Positions 20,501 to 25,826 of a stretch of 25,826 nucleotides of DNA are shown in pieces. Every line of letters starts with the position of its first letter. The stretch's first letter is position 1. Location: positions 124,883 to 150,708 of the forward strand of contig JH153569.1 of assembly GCA_000226015.1 (NCBI GenBank). Reading direction: 5' to 3'. The translations under genes were made by a program, and so were the position numbers. This stretch comes from Mnemiopsis leidyi. Taxonomy: Eukaryota; Ctenophora; Tentaculata; Lobata; Bolinopsidae. Under the pieces are notes generated by a model. The model was given only the letters and a program-made list of their open reading frames with translations. It had not been told where the DNA came from and searched no databases.

Positions 20501-21349
20501 TTTTTAAACATTAAATTTTCAAAAATACGAAAATTCAAAATAAAATTTGGTTACTTCTAGTAAAAGATGTGCATTCAATTAAGTAAATTTGATAAAAATA
20601 ATTGTTTATTCATTATTTTTTATCCATCTAGAAAACAAGGGGAAAACAACCTCAAACACGGAAGCAAAGAAGACCCATATAAGGGTAAATGCATGTCTCT
20701 TGAGTAGAGTCACCAGTAAAGACGGCTTCTTATTTTTCTCGAGTTCTTTAAACCATTGCCTGATAAATATCATGTAAAACTTGAATTGCAAAACATGTAG
20801 AGTTGAATGGTGTTCAAAAGCACAACTCAGAGTTACAAGTTTCAATTGGATAGACAAATTTTAATTATAAGAATTAGCAAAATGTTTAGTAAAGCTAAAA
20901 AATATATGTTGAGCTCCAGCATTGAAGTTAAATAAGGAACATTAAACTACCGACTGTTCAAGCAGTGCAGTAAGGCGTTCACTTTTTAATCGTGGGTCTA
21001 TTGGATAGATGTCTTCTTCAGTGAGTGTTCTTTTGTACCCAATTGCAAAGATCTTCTGAACCCATCTGAAAAATTGAAATTATGCATGAGTTGTTTTTAA
21101 GAAAAAGAAAAGGCACTTTTGTTTTATCTGCAGTATTATGTTTTAAAGACATTGTACCCGAATATGATTTGGAATCGAAACCAGATTTGTTAAGCAATGC
21201 ATGATTCCAAAACCTCAAAAAATTAGGTTTGACATTAACAACACCATGTAAAAGGAAAAATGCAAAATGAATGTATGCTATACTCACAGAAATGTAATTC
21301 TTTCAAATAGGTTAGCCTTGACTTCAGGATTTCCATTATCAATGACCAT
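7038..21349 (-). CDS. ABCC4: ABCC4-like (MRP4-type) multidrug-resistance ABC transporter, 27 coding exons
   Basis: Full-length short MRP: TMD1-NBD1-TMD2-NBD2 without TMD0, 1360 residues (human ABCC4 has 1325). Exons in transcript order: 21288-21349, 20951-21065, 20651-20779, 20389-20488, 20094-20209, 19762-19851, 19250-19416, 18766-18883, 16170-16277, 15746-15895, 15069-15210, 14385-14468, 14119-14210, 13823-13898, 13176-13261, 12274-12379, 11825-12079, 11565-11698, 11340-11419, 10915-11019, 10021-10170, 9768-9847, 9532-9630, 9192-9323, 8977-9047, 7643-8542 and 7038-7373. All phases close. The ATG at 21349 has an in-frame TAA 30 bases upstream and sits 5 bases after a CCCTCCCAG acceptor. Landmarks: Walker A GPVACGKT (476-483) and GRTGAGKS (1115-1122); signatures LSGGQ (565-569) and LSAGQ (1217-1221); Walker B ILLDD (NBD1, Asp in place of the catalytic Glu as usual in ABCC) and VIDE (NBD2, Glu1242). 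Known family role: ATP-driven export of organic anions and cyclic nucleotides at the plasma membrane; the substrate here is inferred only. Exon 3 may instead start at 20759, but that breaks frame. Confidence 0.95.
8713..8937. mobile_element. 225-bp non-autonomous TIR element (MITE) with internal CCCTAA array
   Basis: The two ends are long inverted repeats: the left end begins GGTTCCCGTCGTCCTGCCCC and the right end, reverse-complemented, begins GGTGTCCGACGTCCTGCCCC. Both continue with ACATCGTGCCCCA, and similarity runs on, less well, to GCCCCAG about 60 bp in. The element is bounded by an exact 9-bp direct repeat CTCATAAAA (8704-8712 and 8938-8946), a target-site duplication. Between the arms lies about 55 bp of CCCTAA repeats, near 8785-8838. 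It has no coding capacity. A 9-bp duplication with GG-starting ends suggests a Mutator- or Merlin-like mobiliser, but the superfamily is not proven. It sits inside intron 25, so it is spliced out. Confidence 0.82.
8785..8838. repeat. Interstitial telomere-type (CCCTAA)n tract
   Basis: About eight near-perfect CCCTAA units, degenerate at the left (ACCCAAACCCAAACCCTAA). This is the metazoan telomere hexamer (TTAGGG on the other strand) but it is internal, lying between the arms of the TIR element. It is therefore better explained as transposon cargo than as a healed break or chromosome end. Confidence 0.85.
9192..11019 (-). other. TMD2 exons 20-24 of the ABCC4-like gene
   Basis: Exons 10915-11019, 10021-10170, 9768-9847, 9532-9630 and 9192-9323. 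They encode the second membrane domain: a hydrophobic helix ([15 protein letters not shown]), an acidic extracellular loop ([19 protein letters not shown]) without an N-x-S/T sequon, a second helix, then the coupling-helix region [12 protein letters not shown] and NRFSKD, both highly typical of ABCC4, and helices up to the RRIEAIKRSP segment completed by exon 25 (8977-9047, SGLTTIRA). All junction phases agree. The GTTAGT donor of exon 24 and the GTATTT donor of exon 23 are weak but required by frame. Confidence 0.92.
10171..10914. other. Intron 20 of the ABCC4-like gene
   Basis: 744 bp, AT-rich. The only structure seen is a short (GA)n microsatellite at about 10885-10904, just beyond the exon 20 donor. 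The open frame at 10619-10807 (+) has no recognisable motif and is probably chance. Confidence 0.5.
11340..11698 (-). other. Linker exons 18-19 between NBD1 and TMD2
   Basis: Exons 11565-11698 and 11340-11419 encode the inter-domain linker, about residues 666-736. It begins [11 protein letters not shown] and carries the basic cluster [11 protein letters not shown], then an acidic Gly/Glu/Asp/Ser stretch, then [11 protein letters not shown], and returns to the family at DKRIYFR before TMD2. The basic-Arg-x-Arg-x-x-Ser type context of RGRTLS is a plausible site for basophilic kinases, by analogy with regulated linkers of other ABCC proteins; this is inference only. Confidence 0.85.
12356..12420 (-). 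repeat. Duplicated exon 16 acceptor (28-bp block, twice)
   Basis: The block beginning ACCGTTAGAGAA on the plus strand occurs at 12356-12383 and again at 12393-12420 with one mismatch (37-bp offset). On the minus strand each copy contains CAG|GATCTGGAGCT, so exon 16 has two consecutive acceptors. The inner one (exon from 12379) keeps frame. The outer one adds 37 nt and runs into a TAA within the added and shifted reading. Confidence 0.8.
12512..12722. mobile_element. 211-bp TIR element with internal duplicated GC-rich block
   Basis: Terminal inverted repeats CAGCGCTGGCAAG (left, from 12512) and its reverse complement ending at 12722 match for at least 13 bp. Inside, a GC-rich block containing ACCGGCCGA followed by GGCCGCTGCCGAAGGCAG occurs twice (about 12555 and 12612). 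CAG-starting ends suggest a hAT-type MITE, but a convincing 8-bp target duplication is not seen (the flanks share only TTAT). It lies in the intron between exons 16 and 15. Confidence 0.55.
12803..12812. other. Assembly gap (10 N)
   Basis: Ten Ns inside the intron between exons 15 and 16. The true gap length is unknown; the coding model does not depend on it. Confidence 0.99.
13396..13827. repeat. 18 x 24-bp minisatellite that starts on the exon 14 splice donor
   Basis: Eighteen consecutive 24-bp units with only point variants. On the minus (gene) strand each contains GTATGAGCTATAAATAGC or the GTATAAG variant. The unit nearest the exon overlaps it by five bases: exon 14 ends CAACG and the intron starts GTATGAG, while the other units read CAACA or a close variant before the same GTATGAG/GTATAAG. 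The array therefore looks like an amplified exon 14/intron junction. Each unit also has a GCTAT..ATAGC hairpin and a TATAAATA string. The long open frames read through it on the plus strand follow from the 24-bp period (8 codons) and are not genes. Confidence 0.93.
14598..14685. repeat. Six-copy 15-bp tandem repeat (GTACAATGTGCAGCT)
   Basis: Six identical copies, the first lacking its leading CT. Each unit contains the palindromes TGTACA and CAGCTG. It lies in the intron between exons 11 and 12 (14469-15068). The rest of that intron holds a GC-richer patch near 14790-14890 (GCGCGTGCTGCGCGCGTCGC) with no defined ends. The open frame at 14797-15042 has no motif. Confidence 0.9.
15211..15745. 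other. Intron 10 of the ABCC4-like gene
   Basis: 535 bp between exons 10 and 11. I see no exon, repeat array or transposon end in it. Confidence 0.5.
16278..18765. other. Intron 8 of the ABCC4-like gene (2.5 kb)
   Basis: The largest intron. Open frames at 16283-16546 and 16865-17059 have no recognisable domain. A stretch at about 16740-16945 has many imperfect TATACA/GTGTAC/ATGTACA motifs like those in the first intron of the window. Short direct repeats of TTAACATG..AACACGAT occur at about 18180-18225. No transposon ends or coding exon identified. Confidence 0.45.
18884..19154. other. Intron 7 with CRE- and E-box-like palindromes
   Basis: Just upstream of the exon 8 acceptor are TGACGTCA (about 18908), CGTCACGTGATGTCA (about 18930) and TCGTAATGACGCG, a cluster of CRE- and E-box-type palindromes within 60 bp. 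Regulatory function is not shown. Nothing else is seen. Confidence 0.35.
19155..19297 (-). repeat. Triplicated 3' end of exon 7 with three tandem splice donors
   Basis: Three adjacent copies, at 19250-19297, 19202-19249 and 19155-19201 (about 48, 48 and 47 bp). Each encodes or resembles the segment [15 protein letters not shown] and ends CTGAG|GT. Donors are GTTAGT (first copy in transcript order), GTTAGT (second) and GTAAGT (third, best consensus). The first donor gives the family-length protein. The second adds 16 residues in frame. The third copy has lost one base, so reading through it meets TGA just before its donor. The copies differ at several bases, so this is a real duplication rather than an assembly echo. 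Confidence 0.88.
19417..19761. other. Intron 6 of the ABCC4-like gene
   Basis: 345 bp, AT-rich; no repeat or exon seen. Confidence 0.5.
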
Positions 21350-21935
21350 TGATCTGGGAGGGTAATTATATTAAAGCTTGAAAAGATGAAGTTCTAGTAT
21401 CATTGTAAAATACAGGCTTCAGTGCTGGTGGCTTATGTGGCTACTGAGGTGTTTAAAAACCCGTGAAATTTGATTAGTATTTCAAAATCTCCGTTAATGA
21501 CACACTTGTGCAAAAAATCATGCAGCAATCAACTGCACAGATCATTTAGACCCAAGCTAGACAGATCGTATCGGATCACGTGTTGCAGCACATACTGCGG
21601 CATGTGCGGTCAAGTTAGGATCATGTTCCGCGACACGTGACACAAAACATGATGTGTCACCTGATCTCGACCACATTTTCATTCAACTGTGGCATAAATT
21701 TAGGCTGACAATATTTCAATTTATTTCAGAAAATGGTTTAAACGACATTAACTGCATAATTTATGATCATCTTTTTTCAATTTCATTGTTCAATTCTTTA
21801 AAATACTGATTTCACACTAAACAAAATTAATAATATCGTAAACATGAACTTTTTTATCCTCTGTGAGTGCAAGATTGGAGATTTTCCAGTTGAGCCAGCT
21901 CAGATTGAATGTTGAAGACGTCTTCCTCTACTCCT
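21350..21935 (-). promoter_or_regulatory. Upstream region of the ABCC4-like gene, grading into transposon remnant
   Basis: It presumably holds the leader and promoter of the transporter. A CCCTCCCAG acceptor-like site lies 5 bases before the ATG, so there may be a non-coding first exon further upstream or a trans-spliced leader. No clear TATA box or CpG island is seen. From about 21540 the sequence has CACGTG- and TGTGTCAC-rich segments resembling those at 23860-23945, possibly subterminal parts of the Harbinger remnant. On the minus strand, bases 21890-21935 (ELAQLENLQ reading) look like the tail of the Myb/SANT-like pseudogene. Confidence 0.35.
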
Positions 21936-22202
21936 CAGCGGCGTAACGATGCCCCGGCCACGCCGGGGGGCGCCATCATCAGGGGGCGCCAAATCGTCAC
22001 AAATAATATGAGACAATTTTGCAAGATTAACTGCGCGACTAGCAAAATCGCGTGTTTGGTTTAATAACTTCACTATTTATTTAGATTTTTCGGCCATTTT
22101 TTCACAAATTGCTTCAAGTAAGCCCTTATACCAGGGGCACCAATTAGGGGCGCATTTTCATCGCCGAGGGACGCCATATTGACCTACTACGTTACGCCAC
22201 TG
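21936..22202. mobile_element. hAT-type MITE, 267 bp, with 8-bp target duplication
   Basis: The left end CAGCGGCGTAACG and the right end, reverse-complemented CAGTGGCGTAACG, are inverted repeats with one mismatch. CAGTGGCGTAAC is a common hAT terminus. The flanks CTACTCCT (21928-21935) and GTACTCCT (22203-22210) match at 7 of 8 bases, which fits the 8-bp target duplication of hAT elements. The interior has GGGGCGCCA-type motifs repeated near both ends and no ORF. It interrupts the minus-strand Myb/SANT-like reading, so it landed after the Harbinger element. Confidence 0.85.
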
Positions 22203-22850
22203 GTACTCCTCGGTGTACTCGGTGATCTGTTGGTCTGCCTTCTGCAACTCGTCTACCGGCAACTTGCATCCCTTATCAGCGTTGTCGTCTCTTTCCTCTT
22301 ATTTCAAGGGTCGTTTCTTCCTTCGGTTTGGAAAGAGGAGGCTTTTCAGGATTAGGGTAGACTGGGAGTGTTAAGGCTCTTCATTAGTGTCTCCGGACAG
22401 CTGGTCATCAGTCATTGTCTCTCTGAGCTGTATGGATTCGACGTGACCAGGAACTCTGTCTGCAGGTTCTGAAGCTTGGTTCAAGGTCTTCATAAAACTC
22501 CCACTCAAAAAGAGTTGTCCAGTCAGCTCCACTATTGTTGACTTTCTGGTAGCGTTTTGTGAACTCCCTCCCCATCTTGTTGTACTTTGACTGAGCCTGT
22601 AGGTGGTCACCATCAATCACTTTGCTCCTGAGCTGTTTGGAAACCGCCAACCATGTGTGCACTGTGCTTGTGTCCTTATTTCGTCCTCTGGAGCCTCTCT
22701 TTGATAGAGACTGATCACCGAATATGGATCAGGGTCATCGTCTTTAAAGTTGTCTATTGATGAGGAACCTCCTCGACAAGAGCAGCCGAAGCTTAGAAGC
22801 GGAGTTCGTGATTCTGGTGGGACTGGGAACAATCACTGTCCAGAAGAAGG
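22203..22850 (-). pseudogene. Myb/SANT-like DNA-binding protein of the Harbinger element, broken
   Basis: The best-preserved part (22408-22662) reads TVHTWLAVSKQLRSK, then a K..KM.REFTKRYQKV helix, then NNSGADWTTLFEWEFYEDL. This is the Trp-spaced three-helix pattern of Myb/SANT-like domains found in the accessory protein of PIF/Harbinger elements (vertebrate NAIF1 relatives). The reading frame must change at least twice (another frame carries ETMTDDQLSGDTNEEP, and a third ELQKADQQITEYTEE), and stops occur between. The tail seems to continue beyond the hAT MITE into 21860-21935. In active elements this protein brings transposase to the nucleus and the transposon ends. Confidence 0.6.
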
Positions 22851-23344
22851 GGGATCTATGTAGTAGTCAGAGGTGAAGGAACAAGGCATCACTGTAGTTA
22901 CTTGGTTGTTACTTGGTAATGGAGATGAAGGAATGGATATGTCAAGTGCTATCGTGCCCTCATATATACTAGTTGCTCTAACCAGAACCCTTTTGCGCGA
23001 GTCGCGCACCACCAGAGGTGGCGTAGCAGCCCCGCGCATAGTGTGCGTAAGCACCTGGTTAGGTGAATATACTAGGATGCTCATAAAACTTCAAACAACG
23101 TCATCAAGTGATTCAGCATGGTGGATGTTACCAAAACTAAACCAACTATACTCCCAATGACATCAAATGATTACACTAGAACATTTCGTTTCAATCAGTA
23201 CATCTCACTGTGTGAGGATGAGAATTTGGCGCTGTAAGCCCCTCATAGTGAAACAACTTGCAATTCAATTACCCCTGTCAGAACATGGACTCCTACAAAT
23301 GCTTGTACAGAGTAGAAACATCATCGTCCAGCACGTAATGGAAA

Positions 23345-23760
23345 TTCTGGGATAAACATCCGGAGCAGTCTCGACTAGGCAGACAGAAACGTTTTCTGAA
23401 GAGTTCGACCTTTTGGGAAGGAGACTGCCTGCACATGTATGACGACAAGTTTGTGGAGTTTCACAGAATTTCCAAGTCCCTGTTCGCAGAAATCCTTGAG
23501 AGGATTTATCACTCCATCCTTTTCTGTTCTGTGGCTGGCGACTCAATCGAACCTGACAAGGAGCTAGCCCTCACCCGCAGATATTTAAAAACTGGAGACA
23601 CTTTGGTGCACCTGTTTAGAGTTGGACATTCTACTGACAGAACCATCATCTGTTTCTCTGTGAGGTGACCAAGTCTATCGCTAGAAACCCTTTTGAGTCC
23701 TTGGTCAAGTTCCTGTCAACGGATAAAGAATTTTACAATCCTTATATTTGTTCAAAAATA
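23345..23760 (+). pseudogene. Harbinger (HARBI1-like, DDE_Tnp_4) transposase N-terminal fragment
   Basis: Frame 23345-23668 reads FWEGDCLHMYDD, FHRISKSLFAEILERI, then IEPDKELALTRRYLKTGD and VHLFRVGHSTDRTI. This is the HTH region that precedes the catalytic domain of Harbinger transposases (family pattern: F.R.S...F..IL..I ... I.PE..LA.TLRYLATG.....L...F.VG.ST). After RTII the frame ends in TGA, but a one-base shift continues as CEVTKSIARNPFESLVKFL, so there is a frameshift. An in-frame TAA also lies just before 23345. The DDE catalytic domain is missing, so the copy is dead. Confidence 0.75.
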
Positions 23761-24284
23761 TAATTGGTTGTTGCAACATTACTTTGAGTACATTGGACAC
23801 TTGATCCTATAGCGACATGTGCTGCGGAAAATGTCTTGTCTAGTTAGGATGTGTGCTGGGTCACGTGTTAGAACAAGTGACGCGATACGTACCGTGGATG
23901 TACCGTCTAATTAGGACAGGTGATGCGATACCTGCGGCGTGCAAAGGTGAACAATTATTTTTTCATCATATAGCAATTGCCAATTCGACTTAATGTCGTT
24001 CAAATTTGGCGTTTATTCGAGTGAAACTGAAATGTTAAAACAAAATTTTTCTGCTGTCTAGAGAAACACAATTTTTTAAAAGAAACACATGCTCTTACAT
24101 ACAACGAAAAGATTTTGTAGATCATGCAGTAAAATTTATAAAAAATTGTTCCATATTCTCATGACAATTTAGCATTTTCCTATAAGTGTATGCGGGCGAA
24201 GGCATCCCTGGTTCAACAGCTAAGCTGATGAGTTAGATTTGACTTAAATTGTTAAAACCTAACCTTCACCTAACTTGGTACATG
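23761..24284. other. Unassigned stretch between Harbinger remnant and GC-rich block
   Basis: Bases 23800-23945 are rich in GTGACGCGATAC/CACGTG motifs and may be Harbinger subterminal sequence. The rest is AT-rich with no feature seen. It ends in GGTACATG, which is the left target duplication of the next element. Confidence 0.35.
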
Positions 24285-24388
24285 TTGACGAGATGATATC
24301 CGTCTAACGTTCTAACGAAACGTTCTAACGAAACGCGAGGAGAGCAGAAAACTGCGAGCCGCGCGCGGGTCGGGTATCATCTCGACAA
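24285..24388. mobile_element. 104-bp TIR mini-element with GGTACATG target duplication
   Basis: The ends match TTGWCGAGATGATAYCCG: left TTGACGAGATGATATCCG, right reverse-complemented TTGTCGAGATGATACCCG. They are flanked by exact 8-bp direct repeats GGTACATG (24277-24284 and 24389-24396). The interior is GC-rich (GCGAGCCGCGCGCGGGTCGG) with a short direct repeat of CGTTCTAACGAAA. It has no coding capacity. Two relatives lie downstream, at 24602-24696 and about 24786-24838. Confidence 0.8.
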
Positions 24389-25030
24389 GGTACATGTTGC
24401 TCATCCCTGCTGCCACCAAGCGGCAGCATCCGGCTTGCTAAACACGTACATTCCTGAGCGAGCTTAGCGCGAAATTCAGACGGACGCGCAGCTCGCGAGC
24501 CACAGGGCTATGTTTGCTTGGCAAGCCTCCGGCGCGCGCGAAGCGCGCGTCGTCGCGTCGTGAGACAACACTTAACCAGGTGCTAACGCCGCGCGCGGTG
24601 GTTCACGAGATGATATCCGTTTTACGTTCCATTCCAACGAACGCCATGAGAGCAGCAAGCTGCAAGCCGCGCGCGTGTTTGGTAACAACTCGACAACGCT
24701 GAACGCTGCGGCTGCTTCGCGCGCAAAAAGGCTCTGGTTAGAGCAAAGAACGATAGACAGTCAAAATTTTGTCAAAGCAAAGCTCAGCGCGATGCAGAAA
24801 ACTGCGAGCCGCGCACGGGTCGGGTAACACCTCGACAAAAGCTGCACTGCTGATTGAGCTCACCCACGACACTAATGTGACGTGTTCCAACAGGGCAAGC
24901 GCAGCCCTTTTTTGTTTTTGTCTATGTCCAACCCTCATTCGAAGCGAATAGAAGAAAATAAAATGACGGGAGGGTGCGCGCTGCTGCACTGTACAGGCGC
25001 AGCCTAAGCCACAGGGCTTTATGTTCAATG
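24389..25030. repeat. GC-rich mosaic with two further copies of the mini-element
   Basis: Copy two, 24602-24696, starts TTCACGAGATGATATCCG and ends AACTCGACAA, with no clear target duplication. Copy three, about 24786-24838, keeps only GCAGAAAACTGCGAGCCGCG through CACCTCGACAA and is 5' truncated. Around them is CpG-rich sequence (GCGCGCGAAGCGCGCGTCG near 24535) and a paired motif GCCACAGGGCT (about 24500 and 25008). The base composition is far richer in GC than the rest of the window. No gene was recognised; the open frames here look like by-products of high GC. Confidence 0.6.
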
Positions 25031-25313
25031 TCGGCTTAGCAAGTTAAATTGTGGTAAATTCAAATTTATTTCACAGAATCGTTATCATATTTTTTATCTC
25101 AAAATTTATAATTAGGTCAATACACAATATGAAATCATGTTACATATGAATTAAAAGAATTAATGCTGACCCTCATCCCAGCTAAACCTGGAAACACGCT
25201 CAAAAGCATAATGACACCAGGGCCGTCCTAGAATATTCAGAAAAACAGATATCTCCAAAATAACAAATCTGCTCTGTAAAACTTCAAACACTTCTGGACT
25301 TTCCCAGATTTAA
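25031..25313. other. AT-rich spacer before the LINE fragment
   Basis: No exon, repeat or element end recognised. Confidence 0.4.
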
Positions 25314-25826
25314 TCATAAATATTGAATCTGTTCTTCTTGTATTAGTGTCCTTCTAGCTATACGCTCTTCCCTTGATCTGTCAGGCGTTATAAAAATGTT
25401 CTTGTGAGTGTCCGATTGACGAAGATTCGAAGATTTCGCCAAAAGGGCTGAGACGACGCTTGCAGTGGGGAACGAAACTTTAACTGGTTTTATACAGACC
25501 CACTTACTGGCTTTCCGACTCTGCACGGAATACTGAACATTGGCTTCTCTCCAAGCTGAGAGAAGATATCTGAAACACTCTTTTTGAGATCTTCACCGTT
25601 CTTCTCAACCAGTCCATGGATCATAATGTCTCTGCTCCTGTCCTCAGTATCATGTATACTCTTAACTACAGTTTGCAGTTTTTCGGAGATAGTGCAGTAG
25701 CACATGACGAGGCAACTACTCCTGCGTAGGACTGAACTTCCTTTGAACAGTTTCTTTAAAACTCTGCACACTCTCCTGTTCCTTCTTTATGAGCTGAGCT
25801 TGTAACTCGATAATTGTTCTCTGATC
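25314..25826 (-). pseudogene. Non-LTR retrotransposon ORF1 fragment, frameshifted, running off the window
   Basis: Read on the minus strand from 25826: a coiled-coil segment (IIELQAQLIKKEQESVQ), then SYAGVVAS in another frame, then SIHDTEDRSRDIMIHGL with FSQLGEKP, then, after a further shift, IKPVKVSFPTASVVSALL, NIFITPDRSREERIARR and a stop at 25314. The order (coiled coil, EDRSRN-type RNA-binding core, C-terminal SPDR.xxER motif) is that of ORF1-like proteins of LINEs widespread in marine invertebrates. At least two frameshifts make it non-functional. No endonuclease or reverse transcriptase part is present inside the window. Confidence 0.7.

Larger units (their letters stand above)
15069..21349 (-). 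other. N-terminus and TMD1 exons 1-11 of the ABCC4-like gene
   Basis: Exon 1 (21288-21349) encodes [20 protein letters not shown]. Exon 2 continues [20 protein letters not shown], the typical N-terminal elbow of short MRPs. TMD1 follows: [19 protein letters not shown], the coupling segment [16 protein letters not shown] (ABCC4 GQIVNLLSND), [35 protein letters not shown] (ABCC4 DARIRTMNEVI..IIKMYAWE), then [20 protein letters not shown] and [13 protein letters not shown] leading to the NBD1 linker. All junctions share phase. One weak point is exon 3: the natural-looking acceptor (20759) shifts frame, while an acceptor 20 bases upstream in the transcript (20779) restores it with seven added residues. 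The exon 3 donor GTTGTT is weak. Confidence 0.9.
21860..23760. mobile_element. Decayed PIF/Harbinger DNA transposon
   Basis: It contains the two genes typical of this superfamily in divergent orientation: a Myb/SANT-like DNA-binding protein on the minus strand and a Harbinger (HARBI1-like) transposase on the plus strand, both broken. A hAT-type MITE has inserted in the first. Terminal inverted repeats were not resolved. Flanks at 21541-21660 and 23801-23945 share AGTTAGGAT and CACGTG/GCGATACG motifs that may be subterminal repeats. The boundaries given are those of the coding remnants. The centre (22850-23340) holds no recognised domain and may be the intergenic part or unrecognised transposase N-terminus. 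Confidence 0.7.

Noticed and set aside
24514..25028. Open frames in the GC-rich block
   Set aside because: High GC removes stops by chance; the sequence is repeat-derived and the products show no domain.

Overview
The window is animal nuclear DNA. Its genes are split into many short exons with GT-AG introns, the background is AT-rich, there are decayed eukaryotic transposons (PIF/Harbinger, hAT-like, LINE, tRNA-derived repeat), an internal TTAGGG-type tract and one 10-N assembly gap. The protein families and repeat style fit an invertebrate metazoan. I cannot name the species. There is no operon, plasmid or phage content.

Layout. Bases 183-2908 (+) hold the last eight exons of an M28B glutamate-carboxypeptidase-II-like metallopeptidase whose front half lies off the window. 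Bases 3690-6083 (+) hold a three-exon gene for a 69-residue protein I do not recognise. Bases 21349-7038 (-) hold a complete 27-exon ABC transporter of the short MRP type, closest to ABCC4; all exon phases close to a 1360-residue protein with two membrane domains and two ATP-binding domains. It converges on the small gene. The window end (about 21540-25826) is transposon-rich: a PIF/Harbinger remnant with divergent Myb/SANT-like and transposase pseudogenes, a hAT-type MITE (21936-22202) inserted in it with an almost perfect 8-bp target duplication, a GC-rich block with a small TIR-element family (24285-24838), and a frameshifted LINE ORF1 fragment running off the end.

The most unusual signal is in the transporter gene. 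Three separate small tandem duplications each copy a splice site: the exon 7 donor (three copies, 48/47-bp spacing), the exon 14 donor (18 copies of a 24-bp unit filling most of the intron) and the exon 16 acceptor (two copies, 37 bp apart). One exon 7 copy would add 16 residues in frame; the other extra donors or acceptors would bring in stops, so the gene may carry built-in splice noise or splice control. Another intron holds a 225-bp element with long inverted ends, an exact 9-bp target duplication and an internal telomere-like CCCTAA tract. Gene models were built by reading exons, splice sites and phases by eye; no search or alignment was run, and family comparisons rest on remembered family features.
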